Notes under the pieces: generated by a model | Told to the model about the DNA's origin: nothing | Database searches by the model: none | The model's input: the letters and a program-made list of their open reading frames with translations, nothing else | Assembly (NCBI GenBank): GCA_017506865.1 | Contig: JAFCMP010000531.1 | Coordinates: 62,001 to 126,000, forward strand | DNA from: Tribonema minus | Lineage: Eukaryota > Sar > Xanthophyceae > Tribonematales > Tribonemataceae | Length of the DNA stretch: 64,000 nucleotides | Direction: 5' to 3' | Program-made: the position numbers and the translations under genes | Shown: in pieces, positions 1 to 11,273 of the stretch | Position numbering within the stretch: position 1 is the stretch's first letter | Layout of the letters: each line of letters begins with the position of its first letter

Positions 1-2
1 TG

Positions 3-125
3 CTGGAGGCACGGCGAGCAGAAGAGGCAAAACGGTTGGAGGCAGAAGCGCGCCTGCAAGCTGCACACTCAGAGGGCGGAACGCCGGGCGCAACGGGCAT
101 GGGAGCAGGGGCAGTTGCTGCGTAG
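3..125 (+). CDS. C-terminal end of a coiled-coil protein (partial)
   Basis: From base 3 an open frame runs 40 codons to a TAG at 123-125. It encodes a charged Ala/Glu/Arg-rich stretch (LEARRAEEAKRLEAEARL) typical of a long helix or coiled coil, then a Gly/Ala-rich tail. The 5' part lies outside the window, so neither the protein nor its start can be identified. The reading is supported only by composition: GC-rich codons with heptad-like spacing, followed at once by lower-GC sequence. It could also be a chance open frame. Confidence 0.5.
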   Translation: MEARRAEEAKRLEAEARLQAAHSEGGTPGATGMGAGAVAA

Positions 126-683
126 CAAGGGGGGTGATAGGGGGCAGCGGCAGACTGCAGTTTTTGGTGGTGTTCTACATATATGTTGCCCGTGCTAGCG
201 TCTTTCGGCTGATACAGTCCTGGTATCGTTAGAGGTCTTCTTGCTGCTACAAGCACAGGTTAGGGAAACTGGAAGGGTGTGCAAGGTTGTTAGCAAGGAG
301 GCCTTCTCGCCCCCAACACACACATCATCAGCCATGGTGCAAGCGTCAATCGTCTCACTCCGGGTCTCAAGTGTCGTGGTGGCATTGGCTCTTGCTTTGG
401 TGCGTGTGTGCATGCTGCATGCCAAACTGATCAGCGTCTTTTGCAATGTGACCCTTGATGCTTCAAACAGGAGATGGCAGTTCAAGTTGTGACGAATGCC
501 CTTGTATTGGCATTGCCAGTACAGCAATGCTGCCCCCGCATGTCTGTGTGCGACGTGTTACCACAGCATTTATCGGCTTGGCAAGCATATGTGAGCAACA
601 CACTACAGTTGTCACAGACCATCAACACGCCCCTACCTGCACCGCAGCATGTCCATGCCAAGTCTGTCTATGACTGCAAAATT
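126..683. other. Intergenic, no gene seen
   Basis: Low-GC, TG/CA-rich sequence between the partial gene and the 3' end of the retrotransposon at 684. Several overlapping short open frames on both strands have no recognisable domain or splice pattern. Nothing further can be supported. Confidence 0.5.
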
Positions 684-795
684 GTACTTTTTATTAATTC
701 TCGCTCAGGGCGCGAAAAAGCCCAGATGATTGGCATCTAGCTGTAAGGAATCTACATGTCGTATGACAGTATGAAAGTGTCGCAACGACAACCAC

Positions 796-3700
796 TCAAA
801 CGCCGCCGCCGCCAAATGGCATCTCGGGGTCCTCCCCTACGTCCTCCTCCATGTGCCCCCCCCCCCTGGATTCTGCCATGTGTGTCATGACACGGCCAGA
901 GTACGCCATGTGGAGCGCTGCCGACAGTGCCGAGCGTAAGCGCGCCAGGGCGATGCCCTTGAGAGCTTTAGGGCGCGCTCCTCCGGGCACTGACATCCTG
1001 CTGGCATACTCCGTCGCCACAGCCTCCAGCAGCTTCCGCCCCTGCTCCCCGATGCTGCCAAATGACCCTATTGCCACAAAGTGGCAAGTTTGTAGCAATT
1101 CTGATCATAATGACCAGAGTAGTGGGTAGTCTTGGCGGCCTCTTGGTCGCGGCAGCATCGCTCGGGGTCTGCTGCAGTCTTCGCCGCCCGCGACGCCACC
1201 TGTGCCTCGAAGCAGGTAACGTCCACCATGAGCGGTAGGTGGCGTGTCGGGTCGTCGTAGCCGGTCACCGGGAAGGCGTCGGCAGGCAGCACGATGTCCA
1301 TCCTGCGACTCCCCGGCGGCCCGGCGGACCCCAGAAACGGCGTGTAGTCCTCGTCCACCAGTCCCGTTTTGAGGTATTGCCGCAAAATGCGCTGCGTGGC
1401 CCTCTTGACGCTATTGTGGACGATGGTGTCGTGCGCCTTGACGCGTGGCGCTTGACACAGCCGTGCATGCAGGGTGCCGCCCGGCGACTTCCCGCACAGC
1501 TTGCAAACTGCCGTCTGCTCCTCTACTCCGATGGCGCGTTTGACGGCCAGCTGCCAGGATAGGCCACCGAACGAAGCCGTTGTGGAGTACATGGGCTCGT
1601 TGAGGAATGCCATGCCGATCGAGTGCATGTGGCGCTGCGACCGGAATCGAGCAAGTGCTTGCGTGCGTTGCGTGCCCTGCGGCAGCTGTTGCAGGTCCGC
1701 CTCCACCTTATCTGCAAGCTCGGTAGCGACGGCATCTGCAAGCGCACTCTGATTGGGGCGCTTCAGGCTACACTGCAACTGCAGAGCACTGGCGTCAAGT
1801 ACGCAAGCAGCATCCGCACCAGTGCCACCACCTGCTGTCGGCCGCAGCGGCGGCTGCTGCGTAGGTGGTTGCTGCTGCAGTGGCGTTAGCGCTGGTGGCA
1901 GTATATGTTCCAGCTTGTCACCTGTTGCTGCACGTAGAGATGTGGCAGCTGTGGCGATCGTCCGCATGAGGGGCAGGCGCACCACCTCTGCTGCTGCTGC
2001 GCCTTGTAGCATTGCTGGTGTGGAACGCGCAGCGCCTGCATTGATGGCTGCCGCTGCTGCGTGCGCTGGTGCTGCAGCTGCGCCGCCTGCCGTTGCTGCT
2101 GCTGCCAGTGGTGTTGCTGCTGCCGCAGGTGTTGGTGCAGCACCTGCCGCATTGGCCGCTGCCACCGCCATTGCCGCTGTCGCAGCCGGCACGGTTGCGG
2201 CGCCGCCTGCCGACGCTGCTCCTGTTGCAGGTGCTGCAGCAGCCCTTAGGCTAGTAGGGCCTGTAGCAGCTGTGTTGCCTATGCCCGCAGCCGCTGCTGT
2301 TGATGCTGCAGTTAGTGATGCCGCCGAGGCCACTTGAGGTGCAACATGTGCTGCCGCTGCTGCAGCAGCCTCTGATGCTGGAGCAGCTGCTGCTGCCGCC
2401 GCTGCTGCTGCCGCCGGAGTAGTTGCGCCGTGCGCCGCCGCTGCTGCTGCTGCCGCTGGTGCCGCCTGTGCTGCCGCCGCGGCCCCTGATCCAGCGGCAG
2501 CTGCGTCGTGTGTTGCCGGAATGGCTGCGCCATAAGCGCGGCCAGCCGCTGATGCAGTTGCCGCTGCCGGAGCGGTCGCGCCTCCACTGGCAACCGCCGC
2601 TGCCGCTGTAACAGTTGCCGCTGCTGATGCTGCTGGTGCTGGTGCTGCTGCCGTTGCTGCCGGTGCCGCTTGTGTTGCCGCATCCTCAGCAGCGTTGTCT
2701 GCAGCCGCTTGAGGAGCCGCCTGCTGCAGCACCCCCGCCCATCCAGAGAGTGCTGGTTGCAGCGCTTGCAACGTGCCCGCCACATACGCAGCATCAGCGA
2801 TGTCGCAGGCGCTGGTAATGCCAAGGCCGCCATGCCGTGTTGGGAGTCGCGCTTGCTGTAAGGCTGGGCCGTGCGCTGCCAGATGGAAGTGGGCCCCACT
2901 TTGCTCAAACTGGCGCCAGGTCTGGCCTGGTGGCTGCAGGCCCATTGAGTGCTCAAGCACCCACTGCGTGACCCGATCCCACTCCTTGGCGGCTGGCGCT
3001 GTCTGCGTAGTGGGAATGGTGCGCAGGCAGTACGTCATGCGAGGCACCACGCAGTAGCGCAGTAACCTGAACATAGCCCTCGGAGATGTCAGGCGCGCGC
3101 ATCGCTCTGCAAATCGAGCCCCTGCCCCGCCTGCACCCGCTTCCCTGCGCAGCCATGCGTCCACAAAGCTGCTGTGGCCCACCGGCACCCCCAGCAACAC
3201 AGCTCCACGGTTCTGATTTTCATCCGTATCCCCCACTAGCTGAACGCCCAGCTGCTGCAGCAGTTGCCGCTCGTGGTCTGTCACCACATGCCCCCTGCCA
3301 GGCAGCGCGCGTGACTTGGTGAGGTTTAGCTCCAGCCCCACCTCCGCAAAGTGTTGTTTGAGCTGCGCCACCGCCTGTATGTCATCCTGAGTCAGCGTGC
3401 AAGCGCCTGTTCGGACGTTGGCATCGTCCATGTAGGCGCCCATCCGCCTCCGCGCGCGCTGCGCGGCCGCCGCCTCATTGAACCGTTTCAAGCACTGAGC
3501 AATGGCGCCGCAGAAGAGCATCGGTGCCGCGGGGTCCCCCTGCTTAAACCCGCGCTGAGACATGATGATGCGCGTGGCGCCGTCGACGTGCTGGAACAGC
3601 AGGCGTGGCCGAGTGCGAACGTATGTGCCGATGAAGTAGTCGAGGAAGTCCGGCAGCTGTGCTGCTACCCATTCCGCTGCCGCCAGGACGAACACCATGT

Positions 3701-4790
3701 TGAAGGCATTCTTGAGGTCCAGCATGAACTGCCAGTGACCGAGCTCATACGCGAGTTTGCCGGCCATGGCCGCTTTCTCCGCTCCTGCTGAGACGGCTAC
3801 CCCATACTGCCCGTCTGGCTCAAGGAGCTCCGCCAGGAAGTCTTTGCGGTCTGCCACGTACACCGAAGTGCATAGTCGCTGCAGCACCTCGCTGCAAACG
3901 ATGGGCCGCTGCTTAGCTGTACCATCTTCCTGTTGTTCTGCAAGTGGCGTCAGGCGCCCCGCGCCATGCAACTGCCAGAAGGCATCCGGCAGCCGCGCAG
4001 CCTCCCGCATAACGGTCTGAAGCCACCGTGTGAGGACAGCAGCAAACTCATGCCGTCCCCAGCTTGTGCGTAGCGCATCCTGCAGGTGGCTGTAGCGCAG
4101 CCCCGATGGGCCTGCTCCACTGTAAGGGCTTGCTCGCTGGATGAGCTTGGCAACCGTCTCTGGCTCAATTCCCTCCCCCTGTAACAGGCTGAGTTCTGCT
4201 GGCATGTCGGCTGCTTTCGCCACAAGCTGATCAACCATGCCGGATAGCTCATGGAGTTGTTCCCCTGGCGCAGCGGGGGGGTGTTTGGACTGCATGGCGG
4301 CAAAGCAGTCATCATCAGGTATCGCCACCGTTTTGGGCTGAAGGAAACGCGCTGCCTGCTGTAGCCCCCCCCGTGTGCCCATGCACTGTAGGACGTAGGC
4401 GTTGATCGCTGCCTCCGTTTGCTGGCGCGCGCGCCAGCGCCGGTGCGCACGCGCGTGTGCGAGGAGCGCTGGCACCAACCGGTCAAGCTCACCGCGTGCC
4501 AACTTTCTGATTCTGTCGGAGCGAGTGATGCCAGGTGCGCCATCGGTGGAGGTGATGAGTGATGGCATGAGGTGGTGTAGAATCGTGGATCTTTGCAGTC
4601 CCTGCACCCGCCCTGCGGAATCTGGCTCCCGCGCCGCATTGACGAACATCGTCATTGTGTGTGCCAACAGATGTGTTGCTGCGTTCTCCAGTGCAGCTCC
4701 CACATAGCGACGATTGCGTGGTCTAGCAAGGCTTCTAGTTGTCGCGAACTGCAGCTTGCACAGCTCATCGAGGCTGATGCTGTCAAGCAC
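796..4790 (-). pseudogene. Retrotransposon polyprotein: reverse transcriptase + CCHC + restriction-like endonuclease (frameshifted)
   Basis: The main frame (4790 to 1068) encodes 1240 residues. Reverse transcriptase motifs are A (FMLDLKNAF, Asp358), B (QRGFKQGDPAAP, about 412-423), C (AYMDD, 452-456) and D (LNLTKS), ending with the thumb-type motif LPTRHGGLGI near 649. An Ala-rich low-complexity insert follows (about 690-985). Next comes a Cys-Cys-His-Cys knuckle starting CKLCG at 1096, then a PD-(D/E)XK-like nuclease: RMD (1163-1165), VDVT with Asp1190, Lys1220. This order (RT, CCHC, RLE) is that of R2/NeSL-type LINEs that cut a preferred site. The frame stops at 1068, but the family-typical C-terminus continues in another frame (1098 to 796, about 90 residues), so a frameshift lies near 1085-1110. 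No N-terminal zinc fingers are seen. Motif C is YMDD rather than the YADD usual in LINEs. Confidence 0.85.
1880..2720 (-). repeat. Degenerate GCN (alanine) trinucleotide tract inside the retrotransposon ORF
   Basis: About 840 bp of imperfect GCN repeats encode an Ala-rich linker of roughly 290 residues between the RT thumb and the endonuclease. The bias also opens frames on the opposite strand, and those are artefacts. Length and purity suggest slippage-driven expansion. Confidence 0.8.
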
Positions 4791-4828
4791 TGCTGCGACT
4801 GCGGGGGTTGAGATGGTCCACGTGAAAA

Positions 4829-4928
4829 GCCCACCTGCCCCACCATGAGTACTTGTTACTTCTGTATGTACCAGGTTGGACTTCTACCATCTGGGCTTTT
4901 TCGCGCCCCGGAGCATCAACTAAAGTAC
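4829..4928 (+). repeat. 5'-truncated retroelement 3' tail inside the leader of the minus-strand element
   Basis: About 100 bp ending in the family 3' signature: CTGGGCTTTTTCGCGCCCC, then CAACTAAAGTAC. It points opposite to the host element. The left edge is approximate. The sequence just after it (GTACACGAGTGAT at 4925-4937) is repeated exactly at 5181-5193. Confidence 0.6.
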
Positions 4929-5184
4929 ACGAGTGATCGGCGCCTCTGGCCCAAATGTATACTAGAGGCATAACCGCGGTCCTCCGGCGTTTTCGCTCAA
5001 GAGATGGAGACATCGGCTACGATAGGTGTGGCTCAGACTGGGTGCCGCTGTGTCTGCCCCCCATGAGTCTAGTACAAGCCTGCAACGCAGGGCTCTAAGG
5101 GCCCGTCCGATTTTAGTTTTTTGCATTCTTATCCAACGCATCAAGCCCACCTTGGGGCTGCTATAAATACAAGATCATAAGTAC

Positions 5185-5300
5185 ACGAGTGATTGTCGTT
5201 GCGACACTTTCAGACTGTCATACGACATGTAGATTCCTTACAGCTAGATGCCAATCATCTGGGCTTTTTCGCGCCCTGAGCGAGAATTAATAAAAAGTAC
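5185..5300 (+). repeat. 5'-truncated copy of the retrotransposon 3' end
   Basis: About 112 bp nearly identical to the last part of the minus-strand element (the GTTGCGACACTTTCA stretch, the hairpin GGGCTTTTTCGCGCCC, and the end AATAAAAAGTAC at 5300), in opposite orientation and head-to-head with its 5' end. It is flanked by GTAC on both sides (5181-5184 and 5297-5300), as expected for a short retrotransposition product. Confidence 0.75.
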
Positions 5301-6050
5301 ACATGAGTAAAGCATGGTGCACGAGCCAGCACCTGACTGTGCTCATGGGCCAGACCTGAATTGGAGCTGGTATGTATACGTATCAGTGCACATCTCAAAA
5401 CAAAGCTGCATGCTCTTTTGAGAGCAACGTTGCGGTGTACAAGATCAGCTGCAAGTCTCTGGCATTCTGTCAGCTGCTTCAAAAGCGATGATGTAAGCAG
5501 ACATGCTGTTGTTGAAAGTTATGGCACATGCGACACGACACAGGGCATGCATCTTGGCACGCTTGATGGCCATTTTGACACACACCATCACAATTGCCAT
5601 AGTGCACAAGGGAGGGCGCCTTGCACCCTGTGTGCAAGACAGACTGTGGGTCCAACGAAGCGGCATTGGCCGACTGGTGGTGCACTTGTGCGGCATTGAT
5701 ATGCTTGAATCTCCATCAATCACCGCAGTCAGGCTGCAGAAAGCGATACACCAGACAATGACTGATATACTTCAACCAACTTCATTTTTTGCCCCGAGTG
5801 AGTCATGAAGTATTTACACTTTGCCACATGGCCCTTCGGCGCAATCAGGTACTGCAGCAAGAGTACTCTGACCTCAAACATTAACATCCATTGCTGGCCA
5901 GCTCAGCTTCGTCCTGTACAAGACAATGAGCACAGGCGGCCACAGTCATTTACTCATCGCCAACTCTACTCCAGCACCAGTGTAACATCACCACAGCAAC
6001 ACCGCAGCAACAGCAAAAGCGCAGCGCAACAAGCCCAGCAAGTTGATGCA
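5301..6050. other. Intergenic, no gene seen
   Basis: Balanced-composition spacer between the retroelement cluster and the 3' end of ATAD3. The short frames on both strands show no domain, signal peptide or convincing splice sites. Confidence 0.5.
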
Positions 6051-6051
6051 T

Positions 6052-6056
6052 TTACA
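6052..6056 (-). terminator. TGTAA polyadenylation-type signal of ATAD3
   Basis: TGTAA on the minus strand (TTACA on the plus strand), about 25 bp behind the ATAD3 stop codon. TGTAA is the usual poly(A) signal of green algae. Confidence 0.55.
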
Positions 6057-6080
6057 TCCGACGGCAGGGTATGAGGGGTA

Positions 6081-9000
6081 TCAAACCAGCCGCGGCATAC
6101 CCTCATACCCCCTCAAAGGCATGCCATCCGCCGCATCCTCGTCCACGTGCCCCTCCATCGCGTCCGCATCCCACGCCTGCTTCGTCGCCTTCTGCGCCAA
6201 GAACGCCTGCAGCACCTCCTCCATGAGCTCCGGGGTAAACTCACACTTCTCACTGCCGTATGCGGCCGCCTGCCATGCAATCGCCAGCTTGCTGATCTCG
6301 CGTCCGCTGAAGCCCTCCGTGGCTGCTGCCGCTGCCGCCATGTGGTGCTCCTCGACGCCCTTCACTTCGATGCGCGTGGCCTGCGGCGGCAGCGCGCGGT
6401 AACGCGCACGGCTCAGTAAAGAATGCGCATACCTGAATGAGAGTGTAAACTTGAAGTATATGCTTGAAGGCGCTTGCGCAGAGTCTGCTGCGCATGGCGG
6501 GTTGAGTCCGCACGCGCAAAGGGATGAAGGTCTATGCACTGGCACCATTGACTTGCACACTCGTCATCAGTGAGCGACTACGCACTGCAACGCAAGCCGG
6601 CTAGAGAAGCCGTGGTGACGAAAAAGTCAAACCAGCAGGCGCACCTCGCTCACTACATGGCAACACAGCTCAAAATGTTGCATTTTGATGCCATCGTGTC
6701 ATGGTCATCACGCTCTGCCCACTGCCTGTTGGATGATTCGCAAGTGATCCACATAGCTCTGGGGGCGCGCAGGAGCAAACCCTAACCCTGATCGTAAGAC
6801 ACCTCAAGCCAACCTGCACCAGGTAACGCTGTCAACAGTGCTCAGAAATGCTCACGAAGACCATGCACTATCGTCGCACGCGTAAACGCTTATGTACTGC
6901 GATGCACAAACAAAGTGCGCACAACTGCTTGCTGCGATGCACAAACGAAAGCTGTGGCGTGTGCAGCTAGTCCCACAAATCATGCGCGGAGCAATAGAGC
7001 ACACGAAAGCGACGCCAGCGCTGCGGCATCCACCACTGCTCACGGCAGCCTCAGCAAACCTCAATGTAGCTGCAAAACTACCAATCATCACGACGCGCAG
7101 CGAGCACGCAGCACCAAACAGTACAAGACAGCTCGTACCTGGTTGAACCACGGCACCAGCGCTGCGATGCCGGAGCGCGCCGCGTGCGCCTCCAGCAAGT
7201 ACTTCAACATGTACGAGTCCAGCATGCGGCGACGCTCCTCCACACCCGGCAGATCGAACGGCACGAGCTCGTCGATACGGTCGTTTATCGCGTCATCAAA
7301 CTGCTCCGGCTGGTTGGAGGCGTACACCACCATGAAGCGGTCCGTAGCCTCGCCGGTGCGGTAGAGGAACGCGTTGAGCGCGTTGCGCATGTCCTCCGAG
7401 ATGACCTCCGTGCTGCGGCGCCGCAGGAAGGCGTCCGCCTCGTCGACGAAGAGCACCACGCCGCGCCGGCTCGTCTGCGCCCAGTCGAAGACCTGCGACA
7501 CGGGTAGTGGTGTGATGCCATCAGTGATCTGCACGTGTGCGTATGCTCTGCGTTGCGCCGCTTTGTGCAGCAGACGAGTCTGGTGGCTCCCCTATATGGC
7601 GCTTGCACCCGGAGCTTGACCAGCCATTTGGGCGGTATGCCGAACATGGGGGCGACGCGTCGGCATTGGCACGTACTGGCACGTACATTGCAGCCACCTT
7701 GTGCAGCATCATACATGCAAGCAGCTGCACTGGTCCGGCCTGAGCCGACGATTCGCACCCTTCTTTCATGGTAGTTGGTTGTGACAGCAACAAGTGGGAC
7801 ACTGGATTCGATGCGCATGGCAAGGCGTGACGCAGAGCCCACCCTCGCTACTTGTCTGAGGCATAACCGCCAACTTCTATGAAACTGTCATGTAAATGTA
7901 TGTACTCACAGCAGGCGCTTAGCTGCTGACACCCCTGCCTACCTAACGCAACTGCGCAGGTCTGTTACACAGTGGGGTCAGGTTCTATCTGTGGAAGACT
8001 TCAAAGCAAGCGTTGGAGATACCACACATACAACTTCAACTATGAGGCAGCGCCTGCCGTTGATGTATGTCAGCGAAAGAAGCGTCATATGTCACCTTGT
8101 GCATCTCTGAGACTGCTTCGCGGCCCAGCGGAGCGATGTCGCCTCCTGTCATAATGGCATAGTCCATGCCAGAGGCTTGTGCAAGGCCTTTGGCAAACAG
8201 CGTCTTGCCAGTCCCCGGGGGTCCTAAACACCAAGGAGAGTCACACATTGCACAAACGACAGCGCATGCGTGAAGCTTACTAATCAGCACACAATGGGCA
8301 TCACCTGGACCTTCCAGTGTCACGTGCAAGCAAACTTTGCACCATGGTCAGCGAGGCAATTCAAAACCTTGCTCGCCGTGATGTGGAGAGTGACAGTCTG
8401 CTTGAAGCTTGATGCTTACAGATACTTGCAACAAATGCCAGCCATGATGTTTGTGTCACAATGTCAGCGCAATCGCACCATAGGCCTCTCTTTGCAAAAT
8501 TCGCCATCCACCATTGATAGGCAGCTAACTGCCAATTGATGCAAGCCAGATTGTCCTTGTCAACGCATTGCTACTGTATGCCAGCAGCAATGAGCAGCAG
8601 ATGTTGCTGTCAACGCAGGGGCAGTTCTGATATGCGGTGTATATTGAACGCTGAAAGCACCTCTGTGCTTCAAGTTCAGCTATACATTTATCTGGTCGTG
8701 AGTGTGTTAGGTGAGTGTGCTGCACACCTCGGCTGATGGTAGTTGTGAGGATGTCCCTTGAAAGCTTCTGATACCCTTGAGATCTGCCGTGATAGACCTA
8801 CCCTACCTGCCATACACACCACTGAACATGCATGCCTTGGAGGCAGTGGAATGCGAAACCAGCTCAGCGATTGAATGCTCGTGCCATTGAATGCTTCCTT
8901 CGCGATAATCCAGAGTTGTACATGGCGTCTGCCGTAAGCGCCCTGAGCACTGCTGCTGCCTGGGGGTTCAACCTCAGAATCTTGCAACACAGGACAATGA

Positions 9001-11134
9001 CAAAACATACCGTCAGGGTAAAACTCAATGCAGGCCCGTAACAGTAAGTGCCCACTCCGTACATCACAGCATCTCCGTGCAGCGCCACCCCCACACCGCA
9101 CTCATCGCAGTCAACCCACTACTGCCGCGTACACTCACCGTACAGCAGCAGGTGGCGGAACGGCGCGCGGTTGCGCCGCGTGTTCGCCGAGCTCTCCGCG
9201 ACGCGCCGCAGCCGCGCCTCCAGCGCCTTGTCAAATATCGCGCGCGGCCGCCCCCCCTTGATATCCCCCGCCAGCGCGTCCCCCGCGCGCCCCCTCAGCG
9301 CCACGTGCCGCAGCGTCCTCCACGGGTGGCGCGCAGCATCGAGCGCGCTGCGGCGGCTCGTCTCTCGCACAAGGCTCGGCCGCCCGAGGCGCGCCTCCAC
9401 GAAGCGCCCCGCCACCCCCGTGCCCGTCTTCGCGGCGTAGATGCCGAGCGCCGCCGCGCTGAGCGTCACCACCGCCGCCGTCATCTCCTGGCGGTTCGCG
9501 AGGAACTCGCTCGCGCCGCCGCCGAGCGTCGCGCCCGCGAGGCGGATGGACTCCAGCAGCGTCTGGCGCGACTCGCGCCGGTCCTGGCGCAGCTGCTCCA
9601 TGCGTATGTCGTGGTTCTTGCGCTCCGCGAGGATGCCGCCCTCCGTCTCCGCCTTGACGCGCAGCTGGTCGGTCTGCTGGCGCAGGCGCGCCGCGTACTC
9701 GAGGGTCTGGCGCCGGATCTGGTCCTCGCGCGCCGCCGCCTCCTCCGCCATGCGCGCCTCGCGCTGCCTGCGTGAAAGGAGCGGAGTAGCAGTGACGTAT
9801 CCAGTAAATTGGTGTGTTGTGGTGCTCAGCGTTGGGAGCGCATGATTGAGCTGAGAGGCCTGGCCCGGAGATAAAGCCCAGCCTGAATGACAAAAATGAC
9901 GTCAAGATCCCCTGAGTGGTAGGTCGTTGCGATGGTGGATGAGAGTCATCTTACACTCAAGTGCAGCAAACCGTGACACGCGCCACGGAGCGCAAAATTC
10001 AGCCTGCTTCACCCTAGCAGAAACGCAAATACCCATATGCCATCAGCGGCAGTCATCCAAGTTCTATAGACGCTCTCTGCATCTGCCTGTCACCGTGACA
10101 ATTCCTAGCTGATAATTTGCTGCCTGTCACCGTGACAATTCCTAGCTGATAATTTGAGCTGCACGTGTTGTGCGATAGTGCGACCTGTGCCGTGCTTATC
10201 CGCAATAGAATTACCACGTAATTTGTTGTGAACGCGTGTACAGAAACGCCGTGCGCTGTCACCAGCATACAGGCAGCACATTCAAGTTGACAGGCTGCAA
10301 ATTCGCGCTTGTGCACATTGACGCACCTATCTTGCTCCTCATAGGTGCGTGCGTCTGCATCTAGTTTGCGGCGCAGCTGATCTTTGTACTGCTCGCGGGT
10401 CTGCTCGTGCTCCCCCTGAAGCTTCCTGAACGACCTGCCTTCCTCCGCCTCCTTGGCACGGATGACCTGGTCCGCCTGCCAGGTAAGAGGTTTATGAGCA
10501 GAATGATTAGAACGATGCCGCAAGTCTCTATAGGATTAGCAGAGGCACTGAAATAATGGAGCATGCGCACTGTGGTTTTGCCATGGCAGCAGCGGTCGCA
10601 AACCTACGATGCATGAAGCAGCAAAACCAGGGTGCGAGCATGACTTTCCGAAGCCCTGGTGGCACCAGACTTCAACAGCGTAGTCAGTGTAGTCACTGAT
10701 TGCATGACCCACAAACTTTAAGAGCACGACGCGCTTTCTGCGAAAATCACCTGACGGCAGTACTCCTTGACCTCGTCCAACTTCTTGCGATGCTCGTCCT
10801 GGATCTTGTATTCTTGAGTTCGCAATTGCTGCAGCCGCATCTGACCCGCGGTGCCTCTGGGCATCTCGTTCATCAGCGCCACCGCATCCTCCAGTGCTGT
10901 CGGATCAAATCCTCCGCCTGCGCCCTTGTAGATGCCAGGGTCCCGGACGGGAGCACCAGGTACTGGTTCCACTGGTGATGTCGCTTCCGCTGTTTGGCGG
11001 AGAACGCAGAGTGCAGCAGTCAATACACATCATCACCTCGCACCATCACCAGACAACATGTGAAGTTTTTAGTGTTTGGATGGAATGAACTCACCTGGCT
11101 CTTCTGCAGGCGCGGAGCCCCATCCAGAGAACAT
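6081..11134 (-). CDS. ATAD3: ATAD3, mitochondrial inner-membrane AAA+ ATPase
   Basis: Seven exons join in frame to 612 residues: 11134-11095, 10989-10751, 10475-10327, 9767-9139, 8223-8096, 7492-7139, 6380-6081. All introns are GT-AG and the phases agree, so the model is complete; the length is normal for ATAD3. The N-terminal half is charged coiled coil (about 30-235: [16 protein letters not shown], then [20 protein letters not shown]), followed by a membrane segment (about 239-256). The AAA+ domain has Walker A GPPGTGKT (353-360), sensor-type [11 protein letters not shown], Walker [12 protein letters not shown] (Asp412, Glu413) and the arginine-finger region NDRIDELV. The family sits in the mitochondrial inner membrane and organises nucleoids, cristae and lipid contacts. 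The start MFSGWGS matches the short N-termini of the family. The gene is divergent from the small membrane-protein gene at 11274. Confidence 0.93.
6778..6790 (-). repeat. Short interstitial telomere-like motif in ATAD3 intron 6
   Basis: AAACCCTAACCCT, that is, two degenerate units of the plant-type TTTAGGG repeat, inside the intron between ATAD3 exons 6 and 7. Confidence 0.5.
10083..10156. repeat. 37-bp perfect tandem duplication in ATAD3 intron 3
   Basis: Two adjacent 37-bp units (10083-10119 and 10120-10156), each starting CTGCCTGTCACCGTGACAAT and ending TGATAATTTG. Each contains the inverted repeat GTCACCGTGAC. They lie in the intron between exons 3 and 4. Confidence 0.9.
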
Positions 11135-11273
11135 GCTGCTGCTTCGCTCTTGGCCGGCTTGCCACAAACGGGATGTTTGGTCACCGAGCTTGCAAATTTG
11201 TTCAGGTCGCGAGCAACTTCGTTTGAAGTTTGCTGACTTGAACTGTTCCCACTTTATTCCCACCTGAGAGGCC
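11135..11273. promoter_or_regulatory. Divergent promoter between ATAD3 and the small membrane-protein gene
   Basis: Only 139 bp separate the start codons of two oppositely oriented genes, so both promoters must lie here or overlap the 5' UTRs. No clear TATA box was seen. Inferred from gene arrangement only. Confidence 0.5.

Larger units (their letters stand above)
684..5184 (-). mobile_element. Full-length non-LTR (LINE-type) retrotransposon with RLE endonuclease
   Basis: A 4.5-kb element reads leftward. Its 5' end begins right after a GTAC (5181-5184). About 250 bp of 5' leader (5184 to 4935) recur at the start of the second element at 16504. One long pol frame follows, then a short 3' UTR containing a GGGC-loop-GCCC hairpin and the tail AATAAAAAGTAC ending at 684. 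There are no LTRs. The last 313 bp (684 to about 996) recur inverted at 16191-16503. Both ends abut GTAC, which may be a 4-bp target duplication. The leader is interrupted by a related 5'-truncated tail on the opposite strand (about 4829-4928). The pol frame is broken near its end, so this copy is probably inactive. Confidence 0.85.

Noticed and set aside
1753..2337. Ala-rich plus-strand frame antisense to the retrotransposon
   Set aside because: Mirror of the GCN tract in the RT gene.
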